Source of the DNA: Aquificota bacterium
GTDB taxonomy: Bacteria; Thermosulfidibacterota; Thermosulfidibacteria; Thermosulfidibacterales; B14-G1
DNA: 64,000 nucleotides
Direction of reading: 5' to 3'
NCBI GenBank assembly: GCA_015486015.1
Contig: WFSL01000024.1
Location: 121,644 to 185,643 of the forward strand
Part shown: piece after piece, positions 9,811 to 19,821 of the stretch
Numbering within the stretch: position 1 is the stretch's first letter
Layout of the letters: each line of letters begins with the position of its first letter
Notes under the pieces: generated by a model
Told to the model about the DNA's origin: nothing
The model's input: only the letters and a program-made list of their open reading frames with translations
Database searches by the model: none
Made by a program: the position numbers and the translations under genes

Positions 9811-11510
9811 TGCTTCATCTCCCAAGACCATGGGTCCAGCTCAGGAAAGAGGCAATCCTTTTCTTGCAGACCTTTTAAGAGGCGCAGGCCCTGGGGTGAC
9901 ATCTCCCCCTTTATAAGGCCTTCTTCTATGGCTTTATAAAGGTCCATGAATGCCTCGAAGTGCTCAACAACCCTGGCCTCTGCATAGTCCCTGGCACTCC
10001 ATGTGGTGATCAGGAAGGGCCAATCGGAACCCTGGAGGAGGAGGAGTTCCCTGGCCAACTGGGCGATGGCCTCAGCAAAAAGGGGTGGAAGGTCTCTTCC
10101 TCTGGTGGCCCCCAGCAGGGGGAAGAAAAGGTCCTCTGCCTTGTATTCCTTTTCCCATACCCACTGGGTCCACTCGTTTAGCCATATGTAGTGGAACCCT
10201 CCTTCTCCCCATGAGCCCTCTGGGATGGTAATCACCTCCATAGGAGGATGCTCCTCTATGTACTCGCTTAAGGTAATGGTGCTTATAGTGTTATCAGCGG
10301 CAGCTGCCTCCATGACCTTCTCGAGCCAAAGCGGTCCCTCAAACCACCAATGTCCGAAAAGCTCCGCGTCATAGGGGGCCACCAGGACGCCGCCTTGCTG
10401 GCCTTGGAGGGCCTTCTTTATGAGAGACACAAAGTGGCTGGCATGCTCCTGTACTGCTTGAAGGGCCTTTTCAGGCTCATAGAGTCTCTTTGAGGCCAAG
10501 TCCGTCTTGGCCCCCGTGATACTCCAGTATCTGATTCCTCCAGGGTAGTGCTTTTTGTGGAATTCTAAGTACCTGAAGTCTCCGGGGTAGCCGTGCTCAC
10601 CGCTCCAGACCTGAAGGGCTGTTAGAGGATCCCTTCCAAAGGCGATAGCCCCCTTCTCCCTCCCCTCTGAGACTACGTAGTATGGATGGTAGATACTTCT
10701 CTCCTCCTGAGGAAGTGAGTACTCTTTTTGAAACCGTTCCCAGAGAAGCTTTAAGGCCTCAAAACGTGCCATATAAGTGCCAACGGCCCTTCCGCCCTTC
10801 AGCATGTGGGTATCCACTATGAAGTATTGGATACGGTTCTCGTAAAGGAATTCTTCTATCCCCTTCCTGAGGTGGGGCCTTTCCTCCCCTATAGGAGGCC
10901 TCCAGGAGTAAGAGGGGCGATACCCGCACTCTGGAAGCCAGATGCCCCTGGGTTCTCTTCCAAAATGCTTTTCGTATGCCTCTATTCCAGTGCGAATCTG
11001 GGCGTCCACCGATTGATCGCGTTTCAAGAGAGGAAGGTATCCATGGGTAGCGGCAGAGGTGATGATCTCTATCTCCCCCTCGTCTTGGAGCGTCTTGAGT
11101 CCCCATAGGATATCCCTCTCCCATTGAGACACAAACCCTTTTAATAATCCCCTATAAAAGTCGAACCACATGTCAGCCAGGTGGGCCATCTGCATCTGCC
11201 CCTTTTCCCTGAACTCCTTTGCGTTCTCTCGAGCGACCCTTATCTTCAGGTTGAGGTAGTCTAAAAGGTTCTCTTTGAAGGAATCATGGGACAGTTGCTC
11301 TGCCAGTACCGGGGTGATCCCCACCACCACCTTTATGGGGATCTCTCTCTCCCATAGTCGGTAGAATGCTTCCAGGAGGGGAAGATAGGTCTCTGAAGCG
11401 GCTTCATATAACCAGTCAGTGCCATGAGGCCATGTGCCATGGGACAAAACATATGGAAGGTGTCCATGGAGCACCAATGTAAAGTGGTTTCTTGATCCCT
11501 TTCCGTTCAT
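9807..11510 (-). CDS. GH57-family 1,4-alpha-glucan branching enzyme (DUF1957 type)
   Basis: The 567-residue product has the N-terminal LHGHLPYVLSHGTWPHGTDW block, the catalytic nucleophile Glu194 in GIWLPECGYRPSYSW, and the acid/base Asp381 in PYDAELFGHWWFEGP. DUF1957 helices (LWLEKVMEAAA to the end) follow. This matches GH57 branching enzymes, which introduce alpha-1,6 branches into glycogen-like polymers and are common in thermophiles and anaerobes. GGAGGAGAT lies directly upstream of the ATG. It is transcribed divergently from hemB. An amylopullulanase or 4-alpha-glucanotransferase is less likely because the W-rich DUF1957 region is present. Confidence 0.9.
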   Translation of the reverse strand: MNGKGSRNHFTLVLHGHLPYVLSHGTWPHGTDWLYEAASETYLPLLEAFYRLWEREIPIKVVVGITPVLAEQLSHDSFKENLLDYLNLKIRVARENAKEFREKGQMQMAHLADMWFDFYRGLLKGFVSQWERDILWGLKTLQDEGEIEIITSAATHGYLPLLKRDQSVDAQIRTGIEAYEKHFGREPRGIWLPECGYRPSYSWRPPIGEERPHLRKGIEEFLYENRIQYFIVDTHMLKGGRAVGTYMARFEALKLLWERFQKEYSLPQEERSIYHPYYVVSEGREKGAIAFGRDPLTALQVWSGEHGYPGDFRYLEFHKKHYPGGIRYWSITGAKTDLASKRLYEPEKALQAVQEHASHFVSLIKKALQGQQGGVLVAPYDAELFGHWWFEGPLWLEKVMEAAAADNTISTITLSEYIEEHPPMEVITIPEGSWGEGGFHYIWLNEWTQWVWEKEYKAEDLFFPLLGATRGRDLPPLFAEAIAQLARELLLLQGSDWPFLITTWSARDYAEARVVEHFEAFMDLYKAIEEGLIKGEMSPQGLRLLKGLQEKDCLFPELDPWSWEMKQ

Positions 11511-11656
11511 ATCTCCTCCGCTTTGTATAGTGTTTATAGAGATGCACTTTTGCCTTTTAATCCCTATCTTGCAAATACACTATCAGCATTCTAAAGAAAG
11601 GTGAAGGGGGAATTAATAAAACCTTGCCTTGGTATCTTTGCTTAAGGAGGAGCAAG

Positions 11657-12637
11657 ATGGCATTTCCAGTACAGAGGCCCAGGAGGCTGAGGCAGCGGGA
11701 ACCTATAAGGCGTATGGTAAGGGAGACCAGGCTCTCTGTGGACCAACTCATTCAGCCGTTTTTCGTAATTTATGGGAGGGACGTGGCCAATCCAGTGCGT
11801 TCTATGCCGGGTGTCTTCCAACTTTCCATAGACAGGCTCGTCCCTCAGGTGGAAGAGACCTATAGGATGGGCATCCCCGCTGTGCTGCTATTTGGGATAC
11901 CCGAGCGTAAGGATCCCTTGGGCTCGGGGGCGTATGATCCAGAGGGTATAATTCAAAGGGCTGTGAGGGCTATCAAAGAGAAGGTACCAGAGATTGTGGT
12001 GATTACCGATGTGTGCCTATGCGAGTATACGGATCATGGCCACTGTGGCGTGGTAAGTGAGAAAGGGGAGGTGCTGAACGATCCTACCTTGGAGCTTTTG
12101 GCAAAGGAGGCCCTCTCCCATGTGGAAGCGGGTGCCGATATAGTGGCCCCTTCGGACATGATGGATGGTAGAGTAGGGGCCATTCGTCGGGCGCTGGACG
12201 AGTCGGGCTACAGTCATATCCCCATCCTCTCTTATGCTGTAAAGTACGCTTCTGCGTTCTATGGCCCCTTCAGGGACGCTGCTGAATCTGCTCCCCGCTT
12301 TGGTGATCGTCGGTCGTACCAAATGGATCCATGCAACGTGCGGGAGGCCATTAAGGAGGCCCAACTCGATTTAGAAGAAGGAGCAGACATCCTTATGGTG
12401 AAACCAGCACTTCCTTATCTTGATGTGATTCGGGTGGTTCGGGACGCCTTCCCCCAAGTGCCTCTTGCAGCCTATAATGTGAGCGGAGAGTATTCACTGG
12501 TGAAAGCAGCCGCCCAATTGGGATGGGTGGATGAGGGAAAGATCATGATGGAGATGCTCCTATCTATCAGAAGGGCAGGTGCCGACATCATCATTACCTA
12601 CTTTGCCAGGGATATTGCCCCTGTGCTGGGATCCTGA
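11657..12637 (+). CDS. hemB: Porphobilinogen synthase (delta-aminolevulinate dehydratase)
   Basis: The 326-residue enzyme condenses two 5-aminolevulinate molecules in tetrapyrrole synthesis. Both Schiff-base lysines are visible, in [17 protein letters not shown] and [13 protein letters not shown]. The cysteine-rich [13 protein letters not shown] loop marks the zinc-dependent form. The ATG at 11657 is preceded by AAGGAGG with 6-nt spacing, so the open frame to 11624 is not needed. It stands alone, divergent from the GH57 gene and 228 bp ahead of the nuo operon. Confidence 0.95.
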   Translation: MAFPVQRPRRLRQREPIRRMVRETRLSVDQLIQPFFVIYGRDVANPVRSMPGVFQLSIDRLVPQVEETYRMGIPAVLLFGIPERKDPLGSGAYDPEGIIQRAVRAIKEKVPEIVVITDVCLCEYTDHGHCGVVSEKGEVLNDPTLELLAKEALSHVEAGADIVAPSDMMDGRVGAIRRALDESGYSHIPILSYAVKYASAFYGPFRDAAESAPRFGDRRSYQMDPCNVREAIKEAQLDLEEGADILMVKPALPYLDVIRVVRDAFPQVPLAAYNVSGEYSLVKAAAQLGWVDEGKIMMEMLLSIRRAGADIIITYFARDIAPVLGS

Positions 12638-12865
12638 GGCCAAGCGGTGTGAAGTGCAAGGTGGCCGATATAGGGCAAAATAAAGGTTCAGATAAACGTA
12701 ACTTTTGGTACCTTAAATTTTTTTGCGCTTGTTTCAGGGGGAGAAACAGGCAGTAACGGTGTATCATAAAGGCAAATATTACTCGATAGGCAAAAAGAAG
12801 GGTTGAAATAACAATCACAATATGCTAACCCATGCCCCGGCTTGAATCTTGGCAGGGGGTGGAGG

Positions 12866-13231
12866 ATGTATCAGCACATCAGTCAATACACACCGGTGCT
12901 TCTCTTCTTCGTCCTGGCCATCGGTTTTGGGGTGGGTGCCCTTATACTGGCATATCTGGTGAGACCCGATAAGCCCGATCCGGAAAAGCTCTCACCGTAC
13001 GAATGCGGTATTCCCCCGTTAATGTCTGTAAAGGAGAGGATCCCTGTGAGGTTTTTCATTATTGCGCTGTTGTTTTTGCTCTTTGATGTTGAAGCGGTGT
13101 TCATGTACCCTTGGGCAGTGGTTTACAATTACATAGGCTGGTGGGGCTTCATTGAGATGTTCCTTTTCATTGTGATCTTGCTGGTGGGTTATGTATACGC
13201 TTGGGCAAAAGGAGCTCTGGAATGGGAATAG
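12866..13231 (+). CDS. nuoA: NADH-quinone oxidoreductase-type complex I subunit A
   Basis: The 121-residue protein has three membrane helices and the conserved PYECGIPP and [23 protein letters not shown] blocks of NuoA. It is part of the membrane arm near the quinone site. The ATG at 12866 follows a G-rich stretch; an upstream TTG at 12842 is also open. It is the first of eleven nuo genes. In the 228 bp upstream I see no clear consensus promoter and only a small GTTTC/GAAAC hairpin near 12.73 kb. Confidence 0.93.
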   Translation: MYQHISQYTPVLLFFVLAIGFGVGALILAYLVRPDKPDPEKLSPYECGIPPLMSVKERIPVRFFIIALLFLLFDVEAVFMYPWAVVYNYIGWWGFIEMFLFIVILLVGYVYAWAKGALEWE

Positions 13232-13698
13232 TGGAGAGAAAACTACCAGACAATGCCTTAACTCGGCTCGTTGATAAGGTGGTGAATTGGGCAAGGCGGT
13301 CTTCCCTTTGGCCTATGACCTTTGGTTTGGCCTGCTGTGCCATTGAGATGATGGCTGCCGGGGCGTCCCGTTATGACTTTGACCGCTTTGGAGTGATATT
13401 TAGGGCCACGCCCAGACAGTCTGACGTGATGATCGTGGCAGGCACTGTTACTGTGAAGATGGCCCCTGTCCTCAGGAAGGTTTACGACCAGATGCCAGAG
13501 CCCAGATGGGTCATATCCATGGGTACATGTGCCAACACGGGTAAGAACTTTAACACCTACCACGTGGTTCAAGGGGTGGATCAGATTGTCCCAGTAGATG
13601 TGTATGTGCCTGGGTGTCCCCCAAGGCCAGAGGGGCTGATGTACGGTGTAATTAAGCTCCAGGAGAAGATTGACCGGATGAAGGTCTTTAGGAAGTGA
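13222..13698 (+). CDS. nuoB: Complex I subunit B (terminal N2 iron-sulfur subunit)
   Basis: The 158-residue subunit binds cluster N2. The ligand cysteines are seen in [10 protein letters not shown] (tandem Cys), [10 protein letters not shown] and [11 protein letters not shown]. It passes electrons to quinone. The start is the ATG at 13222, overlapping the nuoA stop by 10 nt, with AGGAG upstream. Confidence 0.96.
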   Translation: MGIVERKLPDNALTRLVDKVVNWARRSSLWPMTFGLACCAIEMMAAGASRYDFDRFGVIFRATPRQSDVMIVAGTVTVKMAPVLRKVYDQMPEPRWVISMGTCANTGKNFNTYHVVQGVDQIVPVDVYVPGCPPRPEGLMYGVIKLQEKIDRMKVFRK

Positions 13699-13707
13699 GG
13701 CCGTACT

Positions 13708-14301
13708 ATGGATGAGGAGAAAGAGAAGAAGGGCAAGGAAGCGAGTAAGGAGACCCCTAAGAGGGAGGTTCCTCAGGAACCCCAGGTGGATGTAGAAACC
13801 CTACCCTTGGTTAGGAGGGTTAAGGAAGCGAAGGGAGAGTTCATAGATGATGTGAGCTACTTTAGGGGCGAGATCACCTTTTTGGTGAAAAGGGAGCATA
13901 TCTTGGATGTCTGCCGGTTTCTCAGAGATGATAGTGAGACCAGCTTTGACTTTCTCACTGAGGTGATAGGGGTTCACTATCCCCAAAGGGATAAGCCCTT
14001 TGAGGTGGTCTATCACCTGTATTCCACTTCAAAGAGACACCGGGTAAGGCTTAAGGTGCGTTTGGCAGAGGGCGAGGAGGTGGAGAGCGTGTACCCCGTG
14101 TGGCGATCGGCATCATGGTATGAGCGGGAGGCGTATGACATGGTGGGCATCAGATTTGCAAACCATCCTGGCCTCAAGAGGATACTGTTGCCTGAGGATT
14201 GGGAAGGTCATCCCTTGAGGAAGGACTATCCACTGCAGGGGCCTGAGGGATACAGGGAGGAGTGGCTTCGCTCTCACTGTGCAAGCACCAATAAACTCTG
14301 A
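13708..14301 (+). CDS. nuoC: Complex I subunit C (30 kDa)
   Basis: The 197-residue product has a highly charged, Lys/Glu-rich N-terminal stretch of about 45 residues, then the NuoC/30-kDa fold. Signature blocks are [31 protein letters not shown] and [20 protein letters not shown]-like (here KRILLPEDW). It forms the connecting fragment with NuoB and NuoD. It is separate from nuoD, whereas some bacteria fuse the two. The charged N-terminal leader is longer than usual. Confidence 0.95.
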   Translation: MDEEKEKKGKEASKETPKREVPQEPQVDVETLPLVRRVKEAKGEFIDDVSYFRGEITFLVKREHILDVCRFLRDDSETSFDFLTEVIGVHYPQRDKPFEVVYHLYSTSKRHRVRLKVRLAEGEEVESVYPVWRSASWYEREAYDMVGIRFANHPGLKRILLPEDWEGHPLRKDYPLQGPEGYREEWLRSHCASTNKL

Positions 14302-14304
14302 GGG

Positions 14305-15468
14305 ATGCCCATGTTAGAGAGGGGTGTTGTAGAAGGTCGGGTCAGTGAGGATCTCATGAGAGAGACCCTCAAGACCAAGGAGATATGGATCAACATGGGT
14401 CCTCAGCATCCCAGTACCCATGGGGTGCTTAGGCTTGTTCTTGCGTTAGAGGGTGAAAGGATTGTAGACACAGAGGTGGTGATAGGTTATCTTCACCGGG
14501 GGATGGAAAAGCTGGCAGAATCCCTTACCTATCCCCAGTTCCTCCCGTACACAGATCGCTTAGATTACATATCATCTAATGCCATGAACTTCGGGTATGT
14601 TCTGGCCATGGAGAAGCTTATGGGGATAGAGGTTCCTGAGAGGGCTCAGTACATTAGGGTAATGATGGCAGAGCTCACAAGGATCTCCAGCCACTTGGTC
14701 TGGCTGGCTACCCACGCCTTGGATATTGGAGCCATGACGGTCTTTCTCTACTGTTTCCGTGATAGGGAGGCCATATTGGACCTATTTGAGATGGTATGTG
14801 GCGCCAGGCTAACTACCACCTACTTCAGGATAGGGGGTGTGGCTAACGACTTACCAGAGGGCTTCATTGAGCAGGCGAGGGAGTTTTGTAAGGTATTCCC
14901 TAAGAAGGCTAAGGATTACGATGACCTCATATTAAAGAACAGGATGTGGTTAAGCAGAACGGTGAATGTGGCCAAGATATCTGCGGAAGATGGGCTCAAC
15001 TTGGGTCTGTCTGGGCCAAGCATCAGGGGTTCGGGGGTCTATTGGGATATCCGTAAAGATGAGCCTTACTCCAATTACGACAAGCTGGACTGGGAGATCG
15101 CGGTGGAGTCCGGCTGTGATGTATATGCCAGGTATTTGGTGAGGCTCAAGGAGATGAGGGAGTCCTGTAAGATCGTTTCCCAATGTTTGGACATTTTGGA
15201 AAAGACCAATGGCCCCGTAATGGGCAAGGTCCCCAAAGTGATAAGGCCTCCAGAGGGGGAGGTCTATGCTTCGGTAGAGGCCCCAAAGGGAGAATTGGGG
15301 TTTTACATCGTGAGTGATGGATCCCCTAAGCCTTATCGACTTAAGATCCGGGCGCCCTCTTTTGCCAATCTCATTTCGCTTCCTGTCATGATCAAAGGAC
15401 ACTTGGTGGCCGATGTGATCGCTGCCATTGGAAGTATAGATGTGGTCTTGGGAGAAGTAGACAGGTAA
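14305..15468 (+). CDS. nuoD: Complex I subunit D (49 kDa)
   Basis: The 387-residue subunit has [48 protein letters not shown] and a C-terminal VLGEVDR. Together with NuoB it forms the quinone-reduction site. It is related to the large subunit of NiFe hydrogenases but lacks the four nickel-ligand cysteines, so it is a genuine NuoD. Two possible ATGs (14305 and 14311) lie 6 nt apart; the first is reported. Confidence 0.96.
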   Translation: MPMLERGVVEGRVSEDLMRETLKTKEIWINMGPQHPSTHGVLRLVLALEGERIVDTEVVIGYLHRGMEKLAESLTYPQFLPYTDRLDYISSNAMNFGYVLAMEKLMGIEVPERAQYIRVMMAELTRISSHLVWLATHALDIGAMTVFLYCFRDREAILDLFEMVCGARLTTTYFRIGGVANDLPEGFIEQAREFCKVFPKKAKDYDDLILKNRMWLSRTVNVAKISAEDGLNLGLSGPSIRGSGVYWDIRKDEPYSNYDKLDWEIAVESGCDVYARYLVRLKEMRESCKIVSQCLDILEKTNGPVMGKVPKVIRPPEGEVYASVEAPKGELGFYIVSDGSPKPYRLKIRAPSFANLISLPVMIKGHLVADVIAAIGSIDVVLGEVDR

Positions 15469-15478
15469 GGGGGGTAAG

Positions 15479-16432
15479 ATGGGACAAGAGTTAGTGATAG
15501 CGATCATCAAGATGATAGTGGTCTTTGCTCTGGCCCTATTGGTGGTAGCTTACCTCACCTATTTAGAGCGAAAGATCATAGGCCATATGCAGTTGAGGCT
15601 TGGACCTATGAGGGTGGGTCCTCATGGACTTCTCCAGCCTATCGCTGATGGTCTGAAACTGTTTGTTAAAGAGGATATTGTCCCCCGCGAGGCCGATAAG
15701 TGGACCTACTACTTTGCCCCTGTCTTTGATTTGGTATGTGCATTGGTGCTCCTTGCAGTAATACCTTTTTCTTATCACTTCATGGTCACCAGGCTCAACA
15801 TTGGGGTGCTCTATATCCTATCTATAGCTTCGGTGGGTTCAATTGCGATCCTTTTGGCTGGTTGGGCTTCTGGATCCAAGTACCCCATCTTAGGAGGGCT
15901 GAGATCTGCAGCTCAAATGTTTTCATATGAGATATTCCTGGGTTTCTCCATCATAGGGGTACTTATGATCTCAGGGTCCTTGGATTTGGTGAAGATCGTA
16001 GAGGCCCAGAGTAGGGTGTGGAATATCGTGTATCAGCCTGTAGCCTTTGTCATCTATATCATTGCTGCCTTGGGCGAGCTTAAGAGGATTCCTTTCGATC
16101 TGCCCGAGGCTGAGAATGAATTGGTGGCTGGGCATCATACCGAGTACAGTGGTTTTAAGTTTGCTTATTTCTTCTTAGCAGAATACGCCCATATGATAAT
16201 TATCTCTTGTATGGCAGTGATCCTCTTTTTGGGGGGGTGGAAGGGGCCAGTACTCCCTGGGATAGTTTGGTTTCTCATAAAGATATGTGCATTTTTCTAC
16301 TTCTTTATATGGGTAAGGGGGACGTTTCCCAGATACAGGTATGACCAGTTTATGGCCATTGGGTGGAAGATTATGTTGCCTGTGGTTCTGGCCAATATCG
16401 TAGCCACAGGCGTGGTAATGAGGTTGGTTTAG
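15479..16432 (+). CDS. nuoH: Complex I subunit H
   Basis: The 317-residue, eight-helix membrane protein has the conserved [34 protein letters not shown] and [19 protein letters not shown] blocks. It sits at the junction between the peripheral and membrane arms and helps form the quinone tunnel. It ends 11 nt before the nuoI start. Confidence 0.96.
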   Translation: MGQELVIAIIKMIVVFALALLVVAYLTYLERKIIGHMQLRLGPMRVGPHGLLQPIADGLKLFVKEDIVPREADKWTYYFAPVFDLVCALVLLAVIPFSYHFMVTRLNIGVLYILSIASVGSIAILLAGWASGSKYPILGGLRSAAQMFSYEIFLGFSIIGVLMISGSLDLVKIVEAQSRVWNIVYQPVAFVIYIIAALGELKRIPFDLPEAENELVAGHHTEYSGFKFAYFFLAEYAHMIIISCMAVILFLGGWKGPVLPGIVWFLIKICAFFYFFIWVRGTFPRYRYDQFMAIGWKIMLPVVLANIVATGVVMRLV

Positions 16433-16443
16433 GAGGTATTAAG

Positions 16444-16896
16444 GTGGGGCTGGTGAGCAAGATATTGATGAAAGACTTGGCCATAGGCCTGAGACGTACC
16501 ATCACCTATAACTACCATAAGGCCATTACCATGCAGTATCCCAAGGAGAAGTGGACCCCTTACCCTGCCTTTAGGGGTATAATCCGGCTCCTTCATGACG
16601 AAGAAGGGAATCTGAAGTGCATTGCATGTGGTATGTGCGCCAGGGCCTGTCCCGTGGGCTGTATCACGGTTAAGGGGGAGGGAAAGGGGAAGGAGAGGAA
16701 ACCGGTAGAGTTTACCATAAATTTTGGTCAGTGCCTCTTTTGTGGTCTTTGCGTTGAGGCATGCCCTGTAAAAGGGAAGGCGATTGAGATGACCAGTTAC
16801 TATGAGGCAGCAGCGTACGACAAGGAGGAGTTCATATTCGATATTCAGAAGCTCCAGGCTGACTACAAGGCTTGGGAAAGGACATTTAGAAAGTGA
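16444..16896 (+). CDS. nuoI: Complex I subunit I (2x[4Fe-4S] ferredoxin-like)
   Basis: The 150-residue subunit has two [4Fe-4S] motifs, [12 protein letters not shown] and [12 protein letters not shown], which hold clusters N6a and N6b. I place the start at a GTG (16444) because AGGAGG lies 7 nt upstream. The longer open frame to 16363 would lie inside nuoH. With nuoE, nuoF and nuoG absent, this subunit is the most exposed iron-sulfur entry point of the complex and could accept electrons from a ferredoxin (inference). Confidence 0.94.
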   Translation: MGLVSKILMKDLAIGLRRTITYNYHKAITMQYPKEKWTPYPAFRGIIRLLHDEEGNLKCIACGMCARACPVGCITVKGEGKGKERKPVEFTINFGQCLFCGLCVEACPVKGKAIEMTSYYEAAAYDKEEFIFDIQKLQADYKAWERTFRK

Positions 16897-16909
16897 AAGG
16901 GGTTGAGCC

Positions 16910-17422
16910 ATGAGTTGGGCACAGCTTTTCTTTTATGTCTTTGCAATCCTCGCAGTGATCATGGCCCTCATGGTGATCACCAGGAGGAAGGCTGTTCACA
17001 GTGCCATCTTCCTCATCCTTGCCTTCATATGCTTCGCTGCTACCTATGTGATCATGAACGCCGAGTTACTGGCGGCTATTCAAGTCCTGGTCTATGCAGG
17101 GGGTGTGGTGGGTCTCATCATCTTTGTGATCATGTTGGTGGGGGCAGAGGAGGGCGAGGTGAAGCAGACCCATGGACAATGGCTCATCGCTGGATTTGTA
17201 GCCCTCCTGTTAGTGGTGGAAGTGGCTTTCATCTTGTTGGGCACTTTGTTCAGGCCTACAGGTGCCTTAGCTTCCAAGATGGTCCCTGCTGGAGGGAACA
17301 CAGAGGCCTTGGGGGTGGTCCTTTATACCAAATATCTCTTTCCATTTGAGGTTGCCTCTGTACTCCTGCTGGCGGCTATGATCGGGGCCATTGTACTGGC
17401 CAAGTATAAACTGAAGAGGTGA
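16910..17422 (+). CDS. nuoJ: Complex I subunit J
   Basis: The 170-residue protein has five predicted membrane helices and the typical [17 protein letters not shown] and [21 protein letters not shown] segments. It is part of the proton-pumping membrane arm. It lies between nuoI (13 nt) and nuoK (4 nt). Confidence 0.94.
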   Translation: MSWAQLFFYVFAILAVIMALMVITRRKAVHSAIFLILAFICFAATYVIMNAELLAAIQVLVYAGGVVGLIIFVIMLVGAEEGEVKQTHGQWLIAGFVALLLVVEVAFILLGTLFRPTGALASKMVPAGGNTEALGVVLYTKYLFPFEVASVLLLAAMIGAIVLAKYKLKR

Positions 17423-17426
17423 AGAG

Positions 17427-17729
17427 ATGATCCCCTTGAGCCACGTAATAATCTTTTCCCTGGTGATATTCTTCATCGGGGTGGTGGGGGCTTTGAGCCG
17501 AAGGAATGTATTTATTGTGTTGATGTCCATTGAGCTTATGCTCAACGCAGTGAACATAGCCCTGATAGGCATATCCTCTGCTGTTGGGAACCTGATAGGC
17601 CAGGTTTTGGCCATCTTTATCATTTGCGTTGCGGCGGGTGAGGCAGCTGTAGGCATGGCTATCGTGGTTGCCCTTTACAGAAACCGGTTTACCGTGAACG
17701 TGGATGCCTTCAACCTGATGAAGTGGTGA
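17427..17729 (+). CDS. nuoK: Complex I subunit K
   Basis: This 100-residue, three-helix MrpC-like subunit has [20 protein letters not shown], with the conserved membrane glutamate, and [19 protein letters not shown], with the second one. Its length and motifs are fully typical. It lies 13 nt upstream of nuoL. Confidence 0.96.
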   Translation: MIPLSHVIIFSLVIFFIGVVGALSRRNVFIVLMSIELMLNAVNIALIGISSAVGNLIGQVLAIFIICVAAGEAAVGMAIVVALYRNRFTVNVDAFNLMKW

Positions 17730-17742
17730 GGGAGGAGAAGAG

Positions 17743-19797
17743 ATGGTGAAATACGCTTGGTTGGTTCCCGCCTTCCCATTGGTGGGTTTTGTGATCAATG
17801 GTCTCTTTGGGATCAGATTCATAAAGAAGAAGGCTCACCTTGTTGCTGTGCCTGCCTTAGGGCTCTCTTGGATATTTTCCCTTTTGGTGCTGTGGGATGT
17901 GATTTGTGGCAAAACCGCCTATATCCATCTCTTCGATTGGATTACTGCGGGGAGCTTTACCATAAAAGCGGCCTTCCTGATTGATCCCCTCTCAGCGGTG
18001 ATGATGGCCGTTGTGACCACGCTCTCTTTCTGGATCCATGTGTATTCCATTGGCTATATGGAGCATGATCCAGGGTTTCCGCGGTTCTTTACTTATCTAA
18101 ACCTCTTTGTCTTCTTCATGCTCATCTTAGTAATGGGCAGCAATTACGGGTTCATGTTTGTGGGTTGGGAGGGTGTAGGCCTCTGTTCGTATCTCTTGAT
18201 AGGCTTTTGGTATGAGAGGGATACTGCTTCCAACGCGGGAAAGAAGGCCTTTCTCACTACAAGGACAGGGGACCTCGGCTTCATACTCGGCATGATCGCG
18301 TTGTGGTACTACCTTGGAAGTGTAGAATACAACGTGGTTTATGAGAAGGCCCACATGCTCTCTCCACAGGTAGCAACCATAATAACCTTATTGTTGTTCT
18401 TAGGCGCTGTTGGAAAATCTGCCCAGATCCCTCTTTACGTGTGGCTTCCTGATGCTATGGAGGGTCCAACTCCTGTCTCAGCGCTTATCCATGCTGCCAC
18501 CATGGTGACTGCTGGTGTCTACATGGTGGCGCGGAGCAATGTGCTCTACAACATGGCCCCCTTCTCTATGGAAGTAGTGGCCATTATAGGGTGTCTCACT
18601 GCATTCTACGCCGCCACCATTGGTACAGCTCAATATGACCTGAAGAGGGTCCTGGCCTATTCCACTATCAGTCAGTTGGGTTACATGTTCTTGGGCTGTG
18701 GTGTTGGGGCCTACGCTGCCGGGATCTTTCATCTTATGACCCATGCCTTCTTTAAGGGACTGCTCTTTCTTGCGGCCGGCTCTGTGATGCACGGCATGAT
18801 TGATGTTTTGGACATGCGGATCATGGGAAACCTCAAAAAGTGGCAGCCCATTACCACAATCACCTTTGTGGTGGCAGCCCTTGCCCTGGCTGGGATTCCA
18901 CCGTTTGGTGGGTTTTGGTCCAAGGATGAAATCCTGGCCCGTACCTTTTATACAGGCCACTATTTTCTCTGGTTTCTGGGGACCTTTACTGCTTTCCTTA
19001 CCGCTTACTACACCTTCAGAGCGGTCTTTATGACCTTCTTTGGGAGGGAGAGGGTCCCACATGAAATTCAGCATCACCTTCACGAGTCTCCAAAGGTGAT
19101 GACTATTCCCCTTATATTCCTCGCGTTTGGTGCAGCTTTTGCTGGATTCTTTGGTTTGAAAAACGCAGAGCACAAGCCTTATTTTGATGCCTTCTTGGCC
19201 CCAGTGATTCAGGAGTATCATCCAGTCCACCACGAGGCCTATCGAGAAACCAAGGAGGTGGTTCATAGGGCCAAGCCCAGTGGAGAGGAGGTGAAGGCCG
19301 GTGCCGCCCAGGAGGCAGAAGGGGAGTTTCCGGAGATGTTGCTTGTGCTTATCTCTGTTGTAGCTGGTTTGCTGGGTATCCTTATTGCTTACCTCACGTT
19401 CTTGAAGAAGACGTTTGATCCTGTACGAATCATCAAGAAAACGTGGGCGTTACACAAGCTCCTTTATCATAAATACTGGGTGGATGAGATATACAATCTG
19501 CTTGTGGTTCATAGGGTGCTCGATCTTGCCTATGGCAGTTGGAAATTCGATCAATGGATCATTGATGGGGCAGTGAATGGGGCCTCTTGGCTTACCAAGA
19601 CAGCTGCATGGCTTACCAGGGTATGTACGGAGCCCTTCATAATAGATGGGGCAGTGAATGGATCGGCTGAGTTGGTGAGGTTGGGGTTCAGAACTTTAAG
19701 GAGGATACAAACAGGCTTAATAGAGAGCTATATGTTTTATATAGTTTTAGGACTATTTGCGATGGTTAGTGTGTATATATTCGCACACATTCTGTGA
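17743..19797 (+). CDS. nuoL: Complex I subunit L
   Basis: This 684-residue antiporter-like subunit has FMFVGWEGVGLCSYLLIGFW, GPTPVSALIHAATMVTAGVY and GGFWSKDEIL, plus the long lateral helix region at the C terminus. A hydrophilic, Ala/Glu-rich insert lies around residues 495-530. The C-terminal tail contains two near-identical IIDGAVNG units about 30 residues apart. The length exceeds that of E. coli NuoL because of these regions. The start ATG has GGAGGAGAAG upstream. Confidence 0.96.
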   Translation: MVKYAWLVPAFPLVGFVINGLFGIRFIKKKAHLVAVPALGLSWIFSLLVLWDVICGKTAYIHLFDWITAGSFTIKAAFLIDPLSAVMMAVVTTLSFWIHVYSIGYMEHDPGFPRFFTYLNLFVFFMLILVMGSNYGFMFVGWEGVGLCSYLLIGFWYERDTASNAGKKAFLTTRTGDLGFILGMIALWYYLGSVEYNVVYEKAHMLSPQVATIITLLLFLGAVGKSAQIPLYVWLPDAMEGPTPVSALIHAATMVTAGVYMVARSNVLYNMAPFSMEVVAIIGCLTAFYAATIGTAQYDLKRVLAYSTISQLGYMFLGCGVGAYAAGIFHLMTHAFFKGLLFLAAGSVMHGMIDVLDMRIMGNLKKWQPITTITFVVAALALAGIPPFGGFWSKDEILARTFYTGHYFLWFLGTFTAFLTAYYTFRAVFMTFFGRERVPHEIQHHLHESPKVMTIPLIFLAFGAAFAGFFGLKNAEHKPYFDAFLAPVIQEYHPVHHEAYRETKEVVHRAKPSGEEVKAGAAQEAEGEFPEMLLVLISVVAGLLGILIAYLTFLKKTFDPVRIIKKTWALHKLLYHKYWVDEIYNLLVVHRVLDLAYGSWKFDQWIIDGAVNGASWLTKTAAWLTRVCTEPFIIDGAVNGSAELVRLGFRTLRRIQTGLIESYMFYIVLGLFAMVSVYIFAHIL

Positions 19798-19821
19798 AAA
19801 ATTTGGAGGAGGTAGGGACCA

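Noticed and set aside
12638-12865. Terminator/promoter signals between hemB and nuoA
   Set aside because: A GTTTC..GAAAC hairpin near 12.73 kb has its T run on the wrong side for a plus-strand terminator, and TTGAAA/TATGCT boxes near 12.80 kb are only 12 nt apart, too close for a standard promoter.
13201-13221. Upstream TTG extension of nuoB
   Set aside because: The ATG at 13222 has a well-spaced AGGAG and matches the family start.
18478-19266. 262-codon minus-strand frame opposite nuoL
   Set aside because: Antisense to conserved nuoL sequence; the peptide has no signal, domain or ribosome-binding site. Long frames like this arise from codon bias.
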